From Ligilactobacillus salitolerans (GTDB lineage Bacteria > Bacillota > Bacilli > Lactobacillales > Lactobacillaceae): 49,709 nt of DNA. The notes below the pieces were generated by a model that worked only from the letters and a program-made list of their open reading frames with translations, ran no database searches and was not told the DNA's origin. Shown in pieces: positions 15,974-24,329 of the stretch (positions within the stretch are counted from its first letter, which is position 1; the number at the start of each line of letters is the position of its first letter). Location of the stretch: the NCBI RefSeq assembly GCF_003864415.1, contig NZ_BFFP01000015.1, forward strand, positions 1 to 49,709. Direction: 5' to 3'. Both the position numbers and the translations under genes were made by a program.

Positions 15974-16101
15974 TGGTGCTTTTATGGGACTTTTGAGCCT
16001 TTATAAAGTGTTATTCTGGTAACATAAGAAAAATAAATTACTTCTTTTAAGTAAATTTATCGGTTAATTCTTATTTAAGTGAGCATAGCACGATCTATGC
16101 A

Positions 16102-16223
16102 GGCAGTGACTGGTGTCGTGGGAGAACATAAGACAAAGCTTTACAAGTAGTCGTTAATACCAACTCCTTTTATTTAACTTAAATTATTCGCTTCCACAGC
16201 AGGTTTGATTCCTGCTACTGCCT
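16102..16223 (+). ncRNA. tRNA-like element
   Basis: The 3' half looks like a tRNA: GCAGG-TTTGATT-CCTGC forms a T-arm, directly followed by TACTGCC, which pairs over 7 positions with GGCAGTG at 16102-16108. The interior has a D-loop-like TGGGAGA but no convincing anticodon arm, total length is about 122 nt, and no CCA is encoded. It is a degenerate or expanded tRNA, or a tRNA mimic. Confidence 0.35.
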
Positions 16224-16279
16224 TTGCGGAAAACTTCATGGTTCCAATCGGTACCGCTGAACCGACAAACTATAGTTAG

Positions 16280-16304
16280 GGCAGCTTAATTGCTGTCTTT
16301 TTTA
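16280..16304 (+). terminator. Rho-independent terminator
   Basis: GGCAGC (16280-16285) and GCTGTC (16292-16297) form a 6-bp stem with one G-U pair, followed by six T. It ends the early/middle transcript before the methyltransferase gene. Confidence 0.65.
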
Positions 16305-16328
16305 TTGCGACGAGAAAGGATTACTAAC

Positions 16329-17258
16329 ATGATTGATTTAAAACAAGGCGATTGCTTGGAACTGATGAAAGAGATACCAGATAACTCAATAGATATGGTT
16401 CTTTGTGACTTGCCTTATGGAACAATCAAAGGAATGCAATTATCAAGTTGGACTTCTAAAACAACAGAATGGGACAACAGGTTGCCACTTGACGCATTAT
16501 TCAAGCAATATGAGCGCCTTATTAAAAACACAGGCGCGATTGTTCTGTTCTCCCAAGAACCATTCACTCAAGAGCTGCGAACTTTAAAACCGTTCAATTT
16601 ATCTTTTTCTTATCCAATGATCTGGTTAAAAGATAGCTGGGGAAATGGGTTATATGCTAAGAAAGCACCACTCAATGTTTTTGAAGATATAAATGTATTT
16701 AGAAAAGTCCATTCACTAGAAACTAATAGAAGACTTAGAGAATATTCAAAAGCGGTATTAGATTATATTGGTAAAAAAGCTGTTGATGTTGAAAAAGAGA
16801 TGGGCAACGAGCGAATGAAGCATTTCTTTCACTACAAAAGCCCACAGTTCTCTTTGCCAACCAAGCAGACATATTCAGCATTTGTTAACAAATATAATTT
16901 GAGGAGTATGCCTAAATATCAAACTTATGAAAAAATGAAAAATTCGTTTGATAAGCGATTGCCAACATTTAATCTGTGTGGTGAGAATCATTTAGAAAAT
17001 GTGTTTGTTTTCTCAAAGGATAAAGAACATTATCACCCAACACAAAAACCTGTAAAGTTGCTTGAAAAATTGATTCGTATATATTCCAACAAAGGCGAGT
17101 TAGTCTTAGATAACACAATGGGCAGTGGCTCAACGGGCGTGGCATGTGTCAATACTAAGCGTGACTTCATTGGCATGGAGCTGGACGAAGAATACTTTCA
17201 CATTGCTGAAAAGCGGATACGGGAAGCACAGGCAGAAATTAGATTGGATATTTTATAA
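16329..17258 (+). CDS. Orphan N6-adenine/N4-cytosine DNA methyltransferase
   Basis: Beta-class amino-methyltransferase. Seen: motif IV DLPYGT (about residues 28-33) ahead of the AdoMet motif I region, DNTMGSGSTGVACV (about 265-278), and IGMELDEEYFHIAEKRI. The middle (about 115-215) is a target-recognition insert with a noticeably AT-richer, Lys-rich sequence. The start at 16329 has GAAAGGA 10 nt upstream. 309 aa, no cognate endonuclease nearby, so probably an anti-restriction or packaging-linked methylase. Confidence 0.9.
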   Translation: MIDLKQGDCLELMKEIPDNSIDMVLCDLPYGTIKGMQLSSWTSKTTEWDNRLPLDALFKQYERLIKNTGAIVLFSQEPFTQELRTLKPFNLSFSYPMIWLKDSWGNGLYAKKAPLNVFEDINVFRKVHSLETNRRLREYSKAVLDYIGKKAVDVEKEMGNERMKHFFHYKSPQFSLPTKQTYSAFVNKYNLRSMPKYQTYEKMKNSFDKRLPTFNLCGENHLENVFVFSKDKEHYHPTQKPVKLLEKLIRIYSNKGELVLDNTMGSGSTGVACVNTKRDFIGMELDEEYFHIAEKRIREAQAEIRLDIL

Positions 17259-17308
17259 GACACTTAACGGTGTCTTTTTTATTATCTGGAAAGGAGGCGG
17301 TGGTTGAT

Positions 17309-17785
17309 GTGAGCCACAAAACTTTACGAGACGGGGCTTTCGCTGAATTGGACGCTAACCGTAAGAGAGCTGTCGTTTTGCTATTCGAAGACGAAAAGAC
17401 GGATGAACAAATTGCTAAAGAAGTCAACCGCTCAAGAACCACCCTTGCTAAGTGGAAAAAAGACAAGAAATTTCAAGAAGCAGAGCGAGAATATCGTTCT
17501 TTAGCTATTGATAGTTATGTGCCGGACGCGATCAAAGAAATTCACAGGCTCTCAACCAAAGCAAAGTCCGAAATGGTCCGTTTGCAGTCAAGCACGACGA
17601 TTCTTAACATGGCTGGTTATTCTGCTAACGGGGACAGCCCAGAAAAAACTAAACAAGAAGTCCGCAAACTCAAAGCTGACGCTGACCTAGCTGAGCTCAA
17701 AGTTAAGCAGGAAAGCTCGACCGGCGGAGACGGCCTAACAGTTAATATCATCAAACATGGAGGTGTAGACGATGCCGACAGTTAA
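17309..17785 (+). CDS. terS: Terminase small subunit
   Basis: DNA-recognition subunit that marks phage DNA for packaging. Seen: N-terminal helix-turn-helix (TDEQIAKEVNRSRTTLAKWKKDKKF), a central coiled coil, and a C-terminal segment likely to contact TerL. A GTG start at 17309 is chosen because AAGGAGG (17291-17297) gives 11-nt spacing; about 158 aa. Its 3' end overlaps terL by 14 nt. Confidence 0.85.
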   Translation: MSHKTLRDGAFAELDANRKRAVVLLFEDEKTDEQIAKEVNRSRTTLAKWKKDKKFQEAEREYRSLAIDSYVPDAIKEIHRLSTKAKSEMVRLQSSTTILNMAGYSANGDSPEKTKQEVRKLKADADLAELKVKQESSTGGDGLTVNIIKHGGVDDADS

Positions 17786-19061
17786 TCTTGATTATGAAAA
17801 GCTGGTATCGCCTGCATATTATCCGATGTTTACATCTGCTGACCGCTATCTGGCCTATAAAGGCTCACGTGGCTCTGGTAAGTCGTATGCTACGGCAATC
17901 AAAGTCATCATCGACACGCTGCAGTATGACTATGTTAATTGGCTGGTATTACGGCAGTTCTTTGGCACGCAGAAAGACAGTACATTCGCAACACTAAAGA
18001 AAGTCGCTTATGATCTTGGAGTTGCTGAGATGTTTAAGTTTACTGTGTCACCGCTCGAGATCACTCGCAAGGATACGGGTCAGCGAATATTTTTTCGTGG
18101 CATGGATGACCCTTTAAAGATCACATCTATCCAAACGACACACGGCAATCTCTGCCGCATCTGGGCAGAAGAATGCTACGAGCTCAAGGACGAACCAGCA
18201 CTTGATACTGTGGAAGAATCTATGCGTGGTATTCTGCCAGCTGGCGGCTTTTATCAGTCGGTATTTACGTTTAATCCGTGGTCCGACAAACACTTCTTAA
18301 AGCATCGCTTTTTTGACGAGAAGACACGCAAGGCGCGGACTTACTCTGCTACTACCACATACAAAGATAACAGCCACCTTAATGCAGATTATGTTGAAGA
18401 CTTAGAGGATATGCTCAAGTCTAATCCTAATCGTGCAAGGGTGGCTGTTTTGGGTGAATGGGGAGTTGCAGAAGGGCTTGTATTCGAAGGCTTATTCGAA
18501 CAGCGAGATTTCGGCATGGAAGAGATCGCTAACTTACCTAAAGTAATCGGGCTGGACTTTGGCTTCAAGCACGACCCGACAGCAGCAGAGTTTATGGCGA
18601 TCGACCAGAAGAAGCGTATTGTGTACGTCTACGATGAGATATACCAGCAAGGTATGCTGACACAACAGATTGCACAGGCATTGGCACAGCACAAAGCGTT
18701 TGGCTTACCAATCATTGCTGATAGTGCCGAGCAACGTCTAATTACTGAATTACAACAAGTCTACGGTGTACCAAATATTAAGCCAGCAGGCAAGGGTAAA
18801 GACAGCATTATCCAAGGCATTCAATTCATGCAGTCGTATCGCTTTATTATCCATCCTAAAGCCAAAGGTTTGTGGGAAGAAATGAATACGTATGTGTATG
18901 CTAAAGATAAGTTTGGCAATTGGACGAATCAACCCGAGGACGCAAATAACCACGCAATTGACAGTTTGAGGTACAGTATGGCACTATATACGTTCTATAA
19001 AGGTAATCAGTATATGAACTATCAAGAAAGAGTACAAGCCGTTAAAAATATTGGATTATAA
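17772..19061 (+). CDS. terL: Terminase large subunit (PBSX/SPP1 type)
   Basis: ATP-driven motor and nuclease that packages DNA. Seen: Walker A AYKGSRGSGKSYA (about residues 27-39), Walker B-like CRIWAEECYE, coupling motif, and the C-terminal RNase H-like nuclease with GLDFGFKHDP and IADSAEQ, plus AIDSLRYSM. 429 aa is the normal length. Coupled to terS. Confidence 0.96.
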   Translation: MPTVNLDYEKLVSPAYYPMFTSADRYLAYKGSRGSGKSYATAIKVIIDTLQYDYVNWLVLRQFFGTQKDSTFATLKKVAYDLGVAEMFKFTVSPLEITRKDTGQRIFFRGMDDPLKITSIQTTHGNLCRIWAEECYELKDEPALDTVEESMRGILPAGGFYQSVFTFNPWSDKHFLKHRFFDEKTRKARTYSATTTYKDNSHLNADYVEDLEDMLKSNPNRARVAVLGEWGVAEGLVFEGLFEQRDFGMEEIANLPKVIGLDFGFKHDPTAAEFMAIDQKKRIVYVYDEIYQQGMLTQQIAQALAQHKAFGLPIIADSAEQRLITELQQVYGVPNIKPAGKGKDSIIQGIQFMQSYRFIIHPKAKGLWEEMNTYVYAKDKFGNWTNQPEDANNHAIDSLRYSMALYTFYKGNQYMNYQERVQAVKNIGL

Positions 19062-19075
19062 AGAAGGTGTGACAG

Positions 19076-20575
19076 ATCGGTAATTACGATTTAAAAAATC
19101 ATAGACAGGCAAATATCTTGTATCAGGAAAGCTTAGATAAATTAACGCCTGCCAGAATTATGCAGTTTATTCGACATCATCATGATTATCAAAGACCAAG
19201 ATTGCAGATGTTAGATGATTACTATCAAGGTTTCAATACTAATATCTTAAAGCCGGATAATCGGCGGACTGATACAGAGAAAGCTGACCACCGCGCAGTA
19301 CATTCGTTTGGCAAATATATTGCGGACTTTCAGACGTCGTTTTCAGTCGGTAATGCAATTAATGTCAAACATGATGATGATAAGAAACTAGATGAGATTG
19401 AAGATGTTAACGATTTTGACAGCTTGAACAGTGAGCTGTTTCTAGATACAACTCGTTATGGTCGGGCATATGAATATGTCTACCGTGGTAATGATGATAT
19501 TGAGCACAGCGTGTTATTCGATCCGCTAGAGACGTTTGTTATCTATTCGCTAGAAGTAGACCCACAGCCAGTTATGGCAGTCAGATATCATTTGATTGAG
19601 GTTGTGGGTGATAATAATAAGGCTGTCTTACAATACCGTATAGAAACATGGACAGCTGATATATACACATTATATCAACCAACATATCTAGACAGTTCAA
19701 TGACTATCGAGCGGCAGGAAGCAATCTTTGCTTTTCCTGTCGTTGAGTATACGAACAACCGTTTTAGAATTGGTGACTTTGAGAACATTATTCCATTAAT
19801 TGATCTATACGACGCAGCACAATCCGATACAGCCAACTATATGACTGATCTAAACGACGCAATGTTGGTCGTTAAAGGCGATATTGATACGTTACTGCAA
19901 GGATCCAACCTAATGGGCGGTATTGATCCAACCGATGAAGATGCTGCTAAGAAACTAGCGCAGGATAAGATGGACATGTTGAAAGAAATGAAGAATGCTA
20001 ACATGTTGCTTCTCAAGTCGGGTGTTGATATCAGTGGAAAACAAACAACTGTGGACGCTAATTATATTCACAAAGAATATGATGTAAATGGCACTGAATC
20101 ATACAAATCACGGCTGGCGCACGATATTCATAAGTTTTCCCACACTCCCGACCTTACCGATGAAAATTTTGCCGGTAATTCTAGCGGCGTGGCGATGAAG
20201 TATAAAGTTTTGGGAACAATTGAACTAGCCAGCACGAAACGCAAACAGTTTGAGAAAGGCTTATTCAAGCGTTACAGCATTATTTACAAGTTGGAGAATA
20301 AAGCATCAGGCGGTATGACAACCGACCCTAGAACGCTAAAATTTACGTTCAGAGACAACATGCCAACTGACGACCTAGCAACGATCAATCAGGTTACTCA
20401 AGCTGGCGCACAGTTACCGCAAAAGTATCTATATCAGTTCTTACCAAACATTAGCGATCCGAGTGAAATTACTGAACAGCTTGCTAAGCAACAATCTGAA
20501 CAGGTCAAGCAAGCTCGCGTTGACTATGGTGCTGCTACCGATAAGGAGCTGAGTGACGATGGTCAAACAGAATAA
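19076..20575 (+). CDS. Portal protein (SPP1 gp6-like)
   Basis: Dodecameric ring through which DNA enters the head. Seen: FIRHHHDYQRPRLQMLDDYYQG near the N-terminus, KADHRAVHSFGKYIADFQTSFSVG, NDFDSLNSELF and a long C-terminal helical region typical of the family. The start is uncertain: no ATG/GTG/TTG exists before TTG 19118, but GAAGGTG at 19063-19069 is correctly spaced for ATC at 19076, which would give a fuller N-terminus (GNYDLKNHRQANILYQ). From TTG 19118 it is 485 aa. Confidence 0.92.
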   Translation: MGNYDLKNHRQANILYQESLDKLTPARIMQFIRHHHDYQRPRLQMLDDYYQGFNTNILKPDNRRTDTEKADHRAVHSFGKYIADFQTSFSVGNAINVKHDDDKKLDEIEDVNDFDSLNSELFLDTTRYGRAYEYVYRGNDDIEHSVLFDPLETFVIYSLEVDPQPVMAVRYHLIEVVGDNNKAVLQYRIETWTADIYTLYQPTYLDSSMTIERQEAIFAFPVVEYTNNRFRIGDFENIIPLIDLYDAAQSDTANYMTDLNDAMLVVKGDIDTLLQGSNLMGGIDPTDEDAAKKLAQDKMDMLKEMKNANMLLLKSGVDISGKQTTVDANYIHKEYDVNGTESYKSRLAHDIHKFSHTPDLTDENFAGNSSGVAMKYKVLGTIELASTKRKQFEKGLFKRYSIIYKLENKASGGMTTDPRTLKFTFRDNMPTDDLATINQVTQAGAQLPQKYLYQFLPNISDPSEITEQLAKQQSEQVKQARVDYGAATDKELSDDGQTE

Positions 20576-21494
20576 AGCTTATTGGAAAAAACGAATCAAG
20601 CAAGAACAAAAGTATATGGAACGTGCTACGAATATTCCACAACTCAAAGCATATTATCAGCAGGCAGTCGACGAAATTCAAGAGAAAATTGATGCTGAAT
20701 ATACTCGGCTGGATAAGCTAGGCTTTAATGCTAAAGATGTTAAAAATGTTGACATTCGCAGATACGAGCAAGAGGCAAAAGAGGCTGTTGCACAAGCTGA
20801 CCGTATTCGCAAAGAATTGGGGCGTAATGCAAGACGTTCAGACTTCACTGATGAGGTTAATGATAGGTTAACGATATACAACGCTACAATGAGAATCAAC
20901 CGGTTAGAATATCTCAAGTCACGCTCAGCACTATCACTTGTTAAAGCTGGCGTAAAAGTTATCGGCAAAATGACAGCTCAATTGTTCAGCAAATATGTTA
21001 ATGAATTCAAGCGCCAAGCTGGCATATTGGGACGTACATTTCAACACATGGGCGCTGATAGGATAATTAAGCACGTGCTGGCACAGACAGACGGTGCAAC
21101 GTTCAGCGAGCGTGTATGGAAGAACACAGACGAATTAAAAGCTCGGCTAGATGTGCTATTAACTAATAACCAGATTCAAGGTAATAACCCTGATGTGATT
21201 GCTCGTAGGCTACGTGATTTAGTTAGCGACCAATTCGCTAATCAAGCTCAATATGTTACTGAACGGCTAGCGCGAACTGAATCAACACGCTTAATTGGCG
21301 AGGCTCAAAAAGAAAGTTATAAAAAATATGGTATTAAGTTTGTCAAGTGGATAGCCGAATCAAGTGCTTGTGATTTTTGTGAAAATATCGCTCATGGTGG
21401 TAAGGATGGAGAGGGAGTTTATAAGCTGGATAAAGTTCCAGCGTACCCACAACATCCCAACTGCATGTGTAGCTTAGCAGCATATGAAGAATAA
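20559..21494 (+). CDS. Minor head protein (SPP1 gp7/MuF family)
   Basis: Minor capsid protein that binds the portal and may accompany DNA ejection. Seen: helical N-terminus (KAYWKKRIKQEQKYMERA) and a C-terminal MuF-type domain with TERLARTESTRLIGEAQ, SACDFCENIAHGG and AYPQHPNCMCSL, whose Cys/His residues may bind metal. AAGGAG favours the ATG at 20559 over a GTG at 20553. Overlaps the portal gene. Confidence 0.92.
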   Translation: MVKQNKAYWKKRIKQEQKYMERATNIPQLKAYYQQAVDEIQEKIDAEYTRLDKLGFNAKDVKNVDIRRYEQEAKEAVAQADRIRKELGRNARRSDFTDEVNDRLTIYNATMRINRLEYLKSRSALSLVKAGVKVIGKMTAQLFSKYVNEFKRQAGILGRTFQHMGADRIIKHVLAQTDGATFSERVWKNTDELKARLDVLLTNNQIQGNNPDVIARRLRDLVSDQFANQAQYVTERLARTESTRLIGEAQKESYKKYGIKFVKWIAESSACDFCENIAHGGKDGEGVYKLDKVPAYPQHPNCMCSLAAYEE

Positions 21495-21664
21495 GGAGCT
21501 GATCCTATATCTCGGAACTGTCCGTTAAACAGATGACCTGAGCAAGTCACTAAACTGCTCAAATAAAACTAAATCTTGTGGGAAATAATTATCGCGTCTT
21601 ACTGGAGCAATCTAGTGGGGCGTTTTTTAGTGGTTATATTTCTGCAGGGTGGGAGGTTATACAA
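21495..21664 (+). promoter_or_regulatory. Structured leader before the scaffold gene
   Basis: A 170-nt gap that starts with a well-formed AAGGAG without a following start codon, contains TGAGCA/TGCTCA (21539-21561) and ends with a terminator-like stem at 21595-21628. It may be an attenuator or RNA-processing site separating the packaging genes from the highly expressed capsid genes. Confidence 0.45.
21595..21628 (+). terminator. Terminator or attenuator before capsid genes
   Basis: CGTCTTACT (21595-21603) pairs over 9 positions, three of them G-U, with AGTGGGGCG (21614-21622), followed by six T. Located inside the late operon, so partial termination is more likely than a full stop. Confidence 0.5.
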
Positions 21665-22204
21665 ATGGAAATGGATTTACAATACTTTGCTGAAGATACA
21701 GCAGAACCAACAAAAGAGCCTGAAAAGCTAGAGTTTACTCATGAAGAATTAGAGGCAAAAATCAATTCTGAATATGATCGTAGAATGCAAAAGCAGCAGG
21801 CCAAGTTTGATGAACAACTTAAACAAGCTAGAGAAGAAGGTTTAACTGAAGGTCAGAAACGCGCTAAGATGTCCGCTAAAGAAAAAGAGGACGAGGCACA
21901 GAAAGAACGTGAGGCTGCTTTATCTAAACGCGAAGCTGAGCTTAATAAGCGGGAATTAACTGCTAATACAGTTGATTTGTTATCACAAAAAGGTTTACCA
22001 AAGGGCTTAGCTGATTCATTAGTAGAACTTGGTGATGCTGACAAAATCAGTGAGGTTGTAGAAACACTTCAAAAGTCAACAGAACAGAAGGTTAATGAAC
22101 AGGTCAAGGAACGCATGAGACAAGATCCACCAGCAAATGGTAGCTCTACACTCGATAGCGAAAATGATCCGTTTAAACAGATTATTAACTCATATACAAA
22201 ATAA
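21665..22204 (+). CDS. Capsid scaffolding protein (DUF4355-like)
   Basis: Directs capsid assembly and is normally lost from the mature head. Seen: N-terminal MEMDLQYFAE, which is typical of Gram-positive phage scaffolds, then a long charged coiled coil (about residues 30-120) and a C-terminal helix FKQIINSYTK likely to bind the coat protein. 179 aa from the ATG at 21665 with GGGAGG upstream. Immediately before the major capsid gene. Confidence 0.88.
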   Translation: MEMDLQYFAEDTAEPTKEPEKLEFTHEELEAKINSEYDRRMQKQQAKFDEQLKQAREEGLTEGQKRAKMSAKEKEDEAQKEREAALSKREAELNKRELTANTVDLLSQKGLPKGLADSLVELGDADKISEVVETLQKSTEQKVNEQVKERMRQDPPANGSSTLDSENDPFKQIINSYTK

Positions 22205-22218
22205 GGAGGTTAGCTAAT

Positions 22219-23085
22219 ATGGCTAATAACAATAACGATTTACCAATTCGCGCATATCAGAAACAATTTGCGCAGTTAATTCAAACAGTCTACGGAGTAC
22301 AAGGTGTATTTGCTCCCACATTTGGACAATTGCAAGCCTTAGATGGCGTTCAGGACAATGCAACAGCGTTCTCGTTGAAAACAAACGATGTGCCTGTGGT
22401 TGTGGGTGAGTATTCCACAGACGCAGATGTGGCATTTGGTACAGGCACAGCAAACTCATCTCGCTTTGGTGAAATGAAAGAAATCAAATACGCAGATGTA
22501 GATGTGCCTTATGACTTCACGTGGTCGATTCATGAGGGCTTAGATCGTTTCACTGTCAACAATGATTTAAATGCAGCAGTAGCCGATCGCTTGAATTTGC
22601 AAGCACAGGCTAAAACACGTTTGTTCAACAAAAAGGAAGGCCAGTTCTTAGCAGATGCTGCTACTGACATTGGCTTAGATGCAACAGACGTTAATAAATT
22701 GTTCGAAACGGCAGTCGAAAAATACACTGACTTGGAAGTAGTTGTTCCTATCCGTGCATATGTGACTGCTGCAGTTTACAACGCAATTATCGATTTGGCT
22801 AATGTATCAACGGGTAAAGGTTCAGCAGTAGATATTGACGCCAACGGTTTGGTTAGTTTCCGTGGTATTGCATTGACAAAAGTTCCTTCACAGTACATGG
22901 CTGGACAAGCAGTTATCTTTACGCCAGATAATGTTGGGCGTGCCTTCACAGGTATCTCTACAGCTCGGACAATCGAGTCAACAGACTTTGATGGTCAAGA
23001 ATTACAAGGCGCTGGTAAGGCTGGACAGTTTATTTCTGACGACAACAAGAAGGCTATTTTCAAAGCCGCAGCAAAAAAAGCTTAA
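22219..23085 (+). CDS. Major capsid protein, with predicted -1 frameshift extension
   Basis: Forms the phage head shell. The 288-aa in-frame product starts MANNNNDLPIRAYQKQF with AAGGAGG upstream; position after the scaffold and its length support the call. It ends ...AAAKKA at 23085. A slippery A-AAA-AAA at 23073-23079 would let ribosomes shift -1 and continue to 23147, adding 22 residues that include PSGVKATPTKSGANVTV, for a product of about 309 aa. A similar two-form capsid is known from Lactobacillus phage A2. Confidence 0.93.
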   Translation: MANNNNDLPIRAYQKQFAQLIQTVYGVQGVFAPTFGQLQALDGVQDNATAFSLKTNDVPVVVGEYSTDADVAFGTGTANSSRFGEMKEIKYADVDVPYDFTWSIHEGLDRFTVNNDLNAAVADRLNLQAQAKTRLFNKKEGQFLADAATDIGLDATDVNKLFETAVEKYTDLEVVVPIRAYVTAAVYNAIIDLANVSTGKGSAVDIDANGLVSFRGIALTKVPSQYMAGQAVIFTPDNVGRAFTGISTARTIESTDFDGQELQGAGKAGQFISDDNKKAIFKAAAKKA

Positions 23086-23127
23086 CCCCGCCTAGTGGGG
23101 TGAAAGCTACCCCAACTAAAAGCGGGG
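23073..23127 (+). promoter_or_regulatory. Predicted -1 frameshift signal in the capsid gene
   Basis: Seven A (23073-23079) placed as A-AAA-AAA in the reading frame, a 6-nt spacer containing the stop, then CCCCGC (86-91) pairing with GCGGGG (122-127) and enclosing GGGGT (97-101) / ACCCC (109-113); last digits refer to 23xxx. Both stems are perfect. This is the classical slippery site, spacer and stimulator layout. Confidence 0.8.
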
Positions 23128-23161
23128 CGAACGTTACTGTAGGTTAGAAAGGAGGTTAATA

Positions 23162-23632
23162 ATGGCTGATAAATATTTAAAAGCTATCAAAGATGGTAAG
23201 GTTGTGGCTGTTGGCGATGACAAATCTGTCACTATTACAGGAGAGTCTGCCAACACAAAAATTGTTAAAGGTGCCTATAAGGTTGCGTTTGATGAAACAA
23301 TTGACAAAAGTTTGAGTGCTATTGCTAGTGCTTTGGTTGATGTACCTGAGTTCACTACATTACCAATTTCGGTAACTGGCATAACTTTGAATAAAACTAC
23401 GCTATCGCTTGAAGAAGGAGCAACTGGACAATTAACGGCAACAGTCGCACCAACTGATGCAACTAATAAGACAGTTAGCTGGAGCTCTGACAAAACCACA
23501 GTCGCTACTGTAGATAATACTGGTAAGGTTACAGCCGTTAAAGCAGGTACGGCTAATATCACAGTTAAAACTGCTGACGGAGCTAAAACAGCAGTATGTG
23601 CATTGACAGTTACAGCACCTGCTGAAGGCTAA
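23162..23632 (+). CDS. Ig-like (Big_2) domain virion protein
   Basis: 156 aa. N-terminal MADKYLKAIKDGKVVAVGDD resembles capsid-associated small proteins; residues about 67-153 form a bacterial Ig-like group 2 domain (VTGITLNKTTLSLEEG, VAPTDATNKTVSWSS, ATVDNTGKVTAVKAGTANI). Located directly after the capsid gene, it is probably a head decoration protein that binds glycans on the cell surface. Strong AAAGGAGG upstream. Confidence 0.88.
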   Translation: MADKYLKAIKDGKVVAVGDDKSVTITGESANTKIVKGAYKVAFDETIDKSLSAIASALVDVPEFTTLPISVTGITLNKTTLSLEEGATGQLTATVAPTDATNKTVSWSSDKTTVATVDNTGKVTAVKAGTANITVKTADGAKTAVCALTVTAPAEG

Positions 23633-23680
23633 CACATAGACAGAGACGAGAAAAATGAGACGAATCAGGGGGTGTAATGA

Positions 23681-24010
23681 TTGGAATTAACAGATCTAAA
23701 AACAATGTTGCAGATCAAAGATAATAGCCGTGACAGTATTCTTAATTTAATTTCTAAGAATACCGAGAGCGCACTGTGTTTTAAGCTAGGCGAAAAAAAA
23801 GTGCCTGATGAGTTAAGCTATATTGCTTTAGAAGTCGCTGTGAAGCGATATAACCGCATTGCGAATGAAGGCATGTCTTCATACTCACAAGAAGGCGAAT
23901 CTATCACTTTTAGCACTAACGATTTTGATGAGTTCACCGATGATATTGCTGACTGGAAGAACGATAATGGCTTGGTTGATGATAAGGCTGGCCGTTTTCT
24001 GTTTCTGTGA
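23681..24010 (+). CDS. Head-tail connector (gp15-like)
   Basis: 109 aa from a TTG start with GGGGGTG upstream. N-terminus LKTMLQIKDNSRDSILNLI and ISKNTESAL match the helical adaptor proteins (SPP1 gp15 / HK97 gp6 type) that bind below the portal. Gene order between capsid and tail genes agrees. Confidence 0.85.
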   Translation: MELTDLKTMLQIKDNSRDSILNLISKNTESALCFKLGEKKVPDELSYIALEVAVKRYNRIANEGMSSYSQEGESITFSTNDFDEFTDDIADWKNDNGLVDDKAGRFLFL

Positions 24011-24020
24011 GGTGGTCAGC

Positions 24021-24329
24021 ATGAGATTTAACAACAACGTTAAGTTCTACTCGGAGGTTGCTGAGCATTACGATCCCGAAGTTGGTCATTATGTTGGCGG
24101 TGAAGAGCTAGTTGCTGAACTGATTGCTAATGTGACCGATCTAGGCACTAACCGCTCGGCTCAATTATTCGGCAATGTCGATACGCGTGCACAAGTTATC
24201 CGCTTGGCTTGTCCTGTAGGTGCTGTGTGGTCGTATTGCACGATTGACGACAGTTCCACTCAGTACGTGCAGACGACTGTGAGAGACCCGTTAAAAGCTC
24301 ACACATTGATTGTAGGTGAGCGGAAGTAA
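24021..24329 (+). CDS. Head closure/stopper protein
   Basis: 102 aa from the ATG at 24021, preceded by GAGGTGG. A small beta protein (VKFYSEVAEHYDPEVGHYVGG) in the place of SPP1 gp16-type stoppers, which close the head after packaging. The assignment rests mainly on order. Overlaps the next start by one base. Confidence 0.75.
   Translation: MRFNNNVKFYSEVAEHYDPEVGHYVGGEELVAELIANVTDLGTNRSAQLFGNVDTRAQVIRLACPVGAVWSYCTIDDSSTQYVQTTVRDPLKAHTLIVGERK

Larger units (their letters stand above)
15974..16328. other. Structured 355-nt gap before the late genes
   Basis: No credible protein gene. It holds an imperfect AT-rich inverted repeat at about 16030-16060, a perfect GCATAG/CTATGC hairpin (16083-16100), a tRNA-like element (16102-16223), a GGTT...AACC repeat around 16240-16264 and a terminator (16280-16304). 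Late-promoter, ArpU binding and packaging (cos/pac) functions are all plausible here; none is proven. Confidence 0.6.

Noticed and set aside
16102-16223. A functional canonical tRNA
   Set aside because: No anticodon arm of proper geometry and the length is about 122 nt. Kept only as a tRNA-like element.
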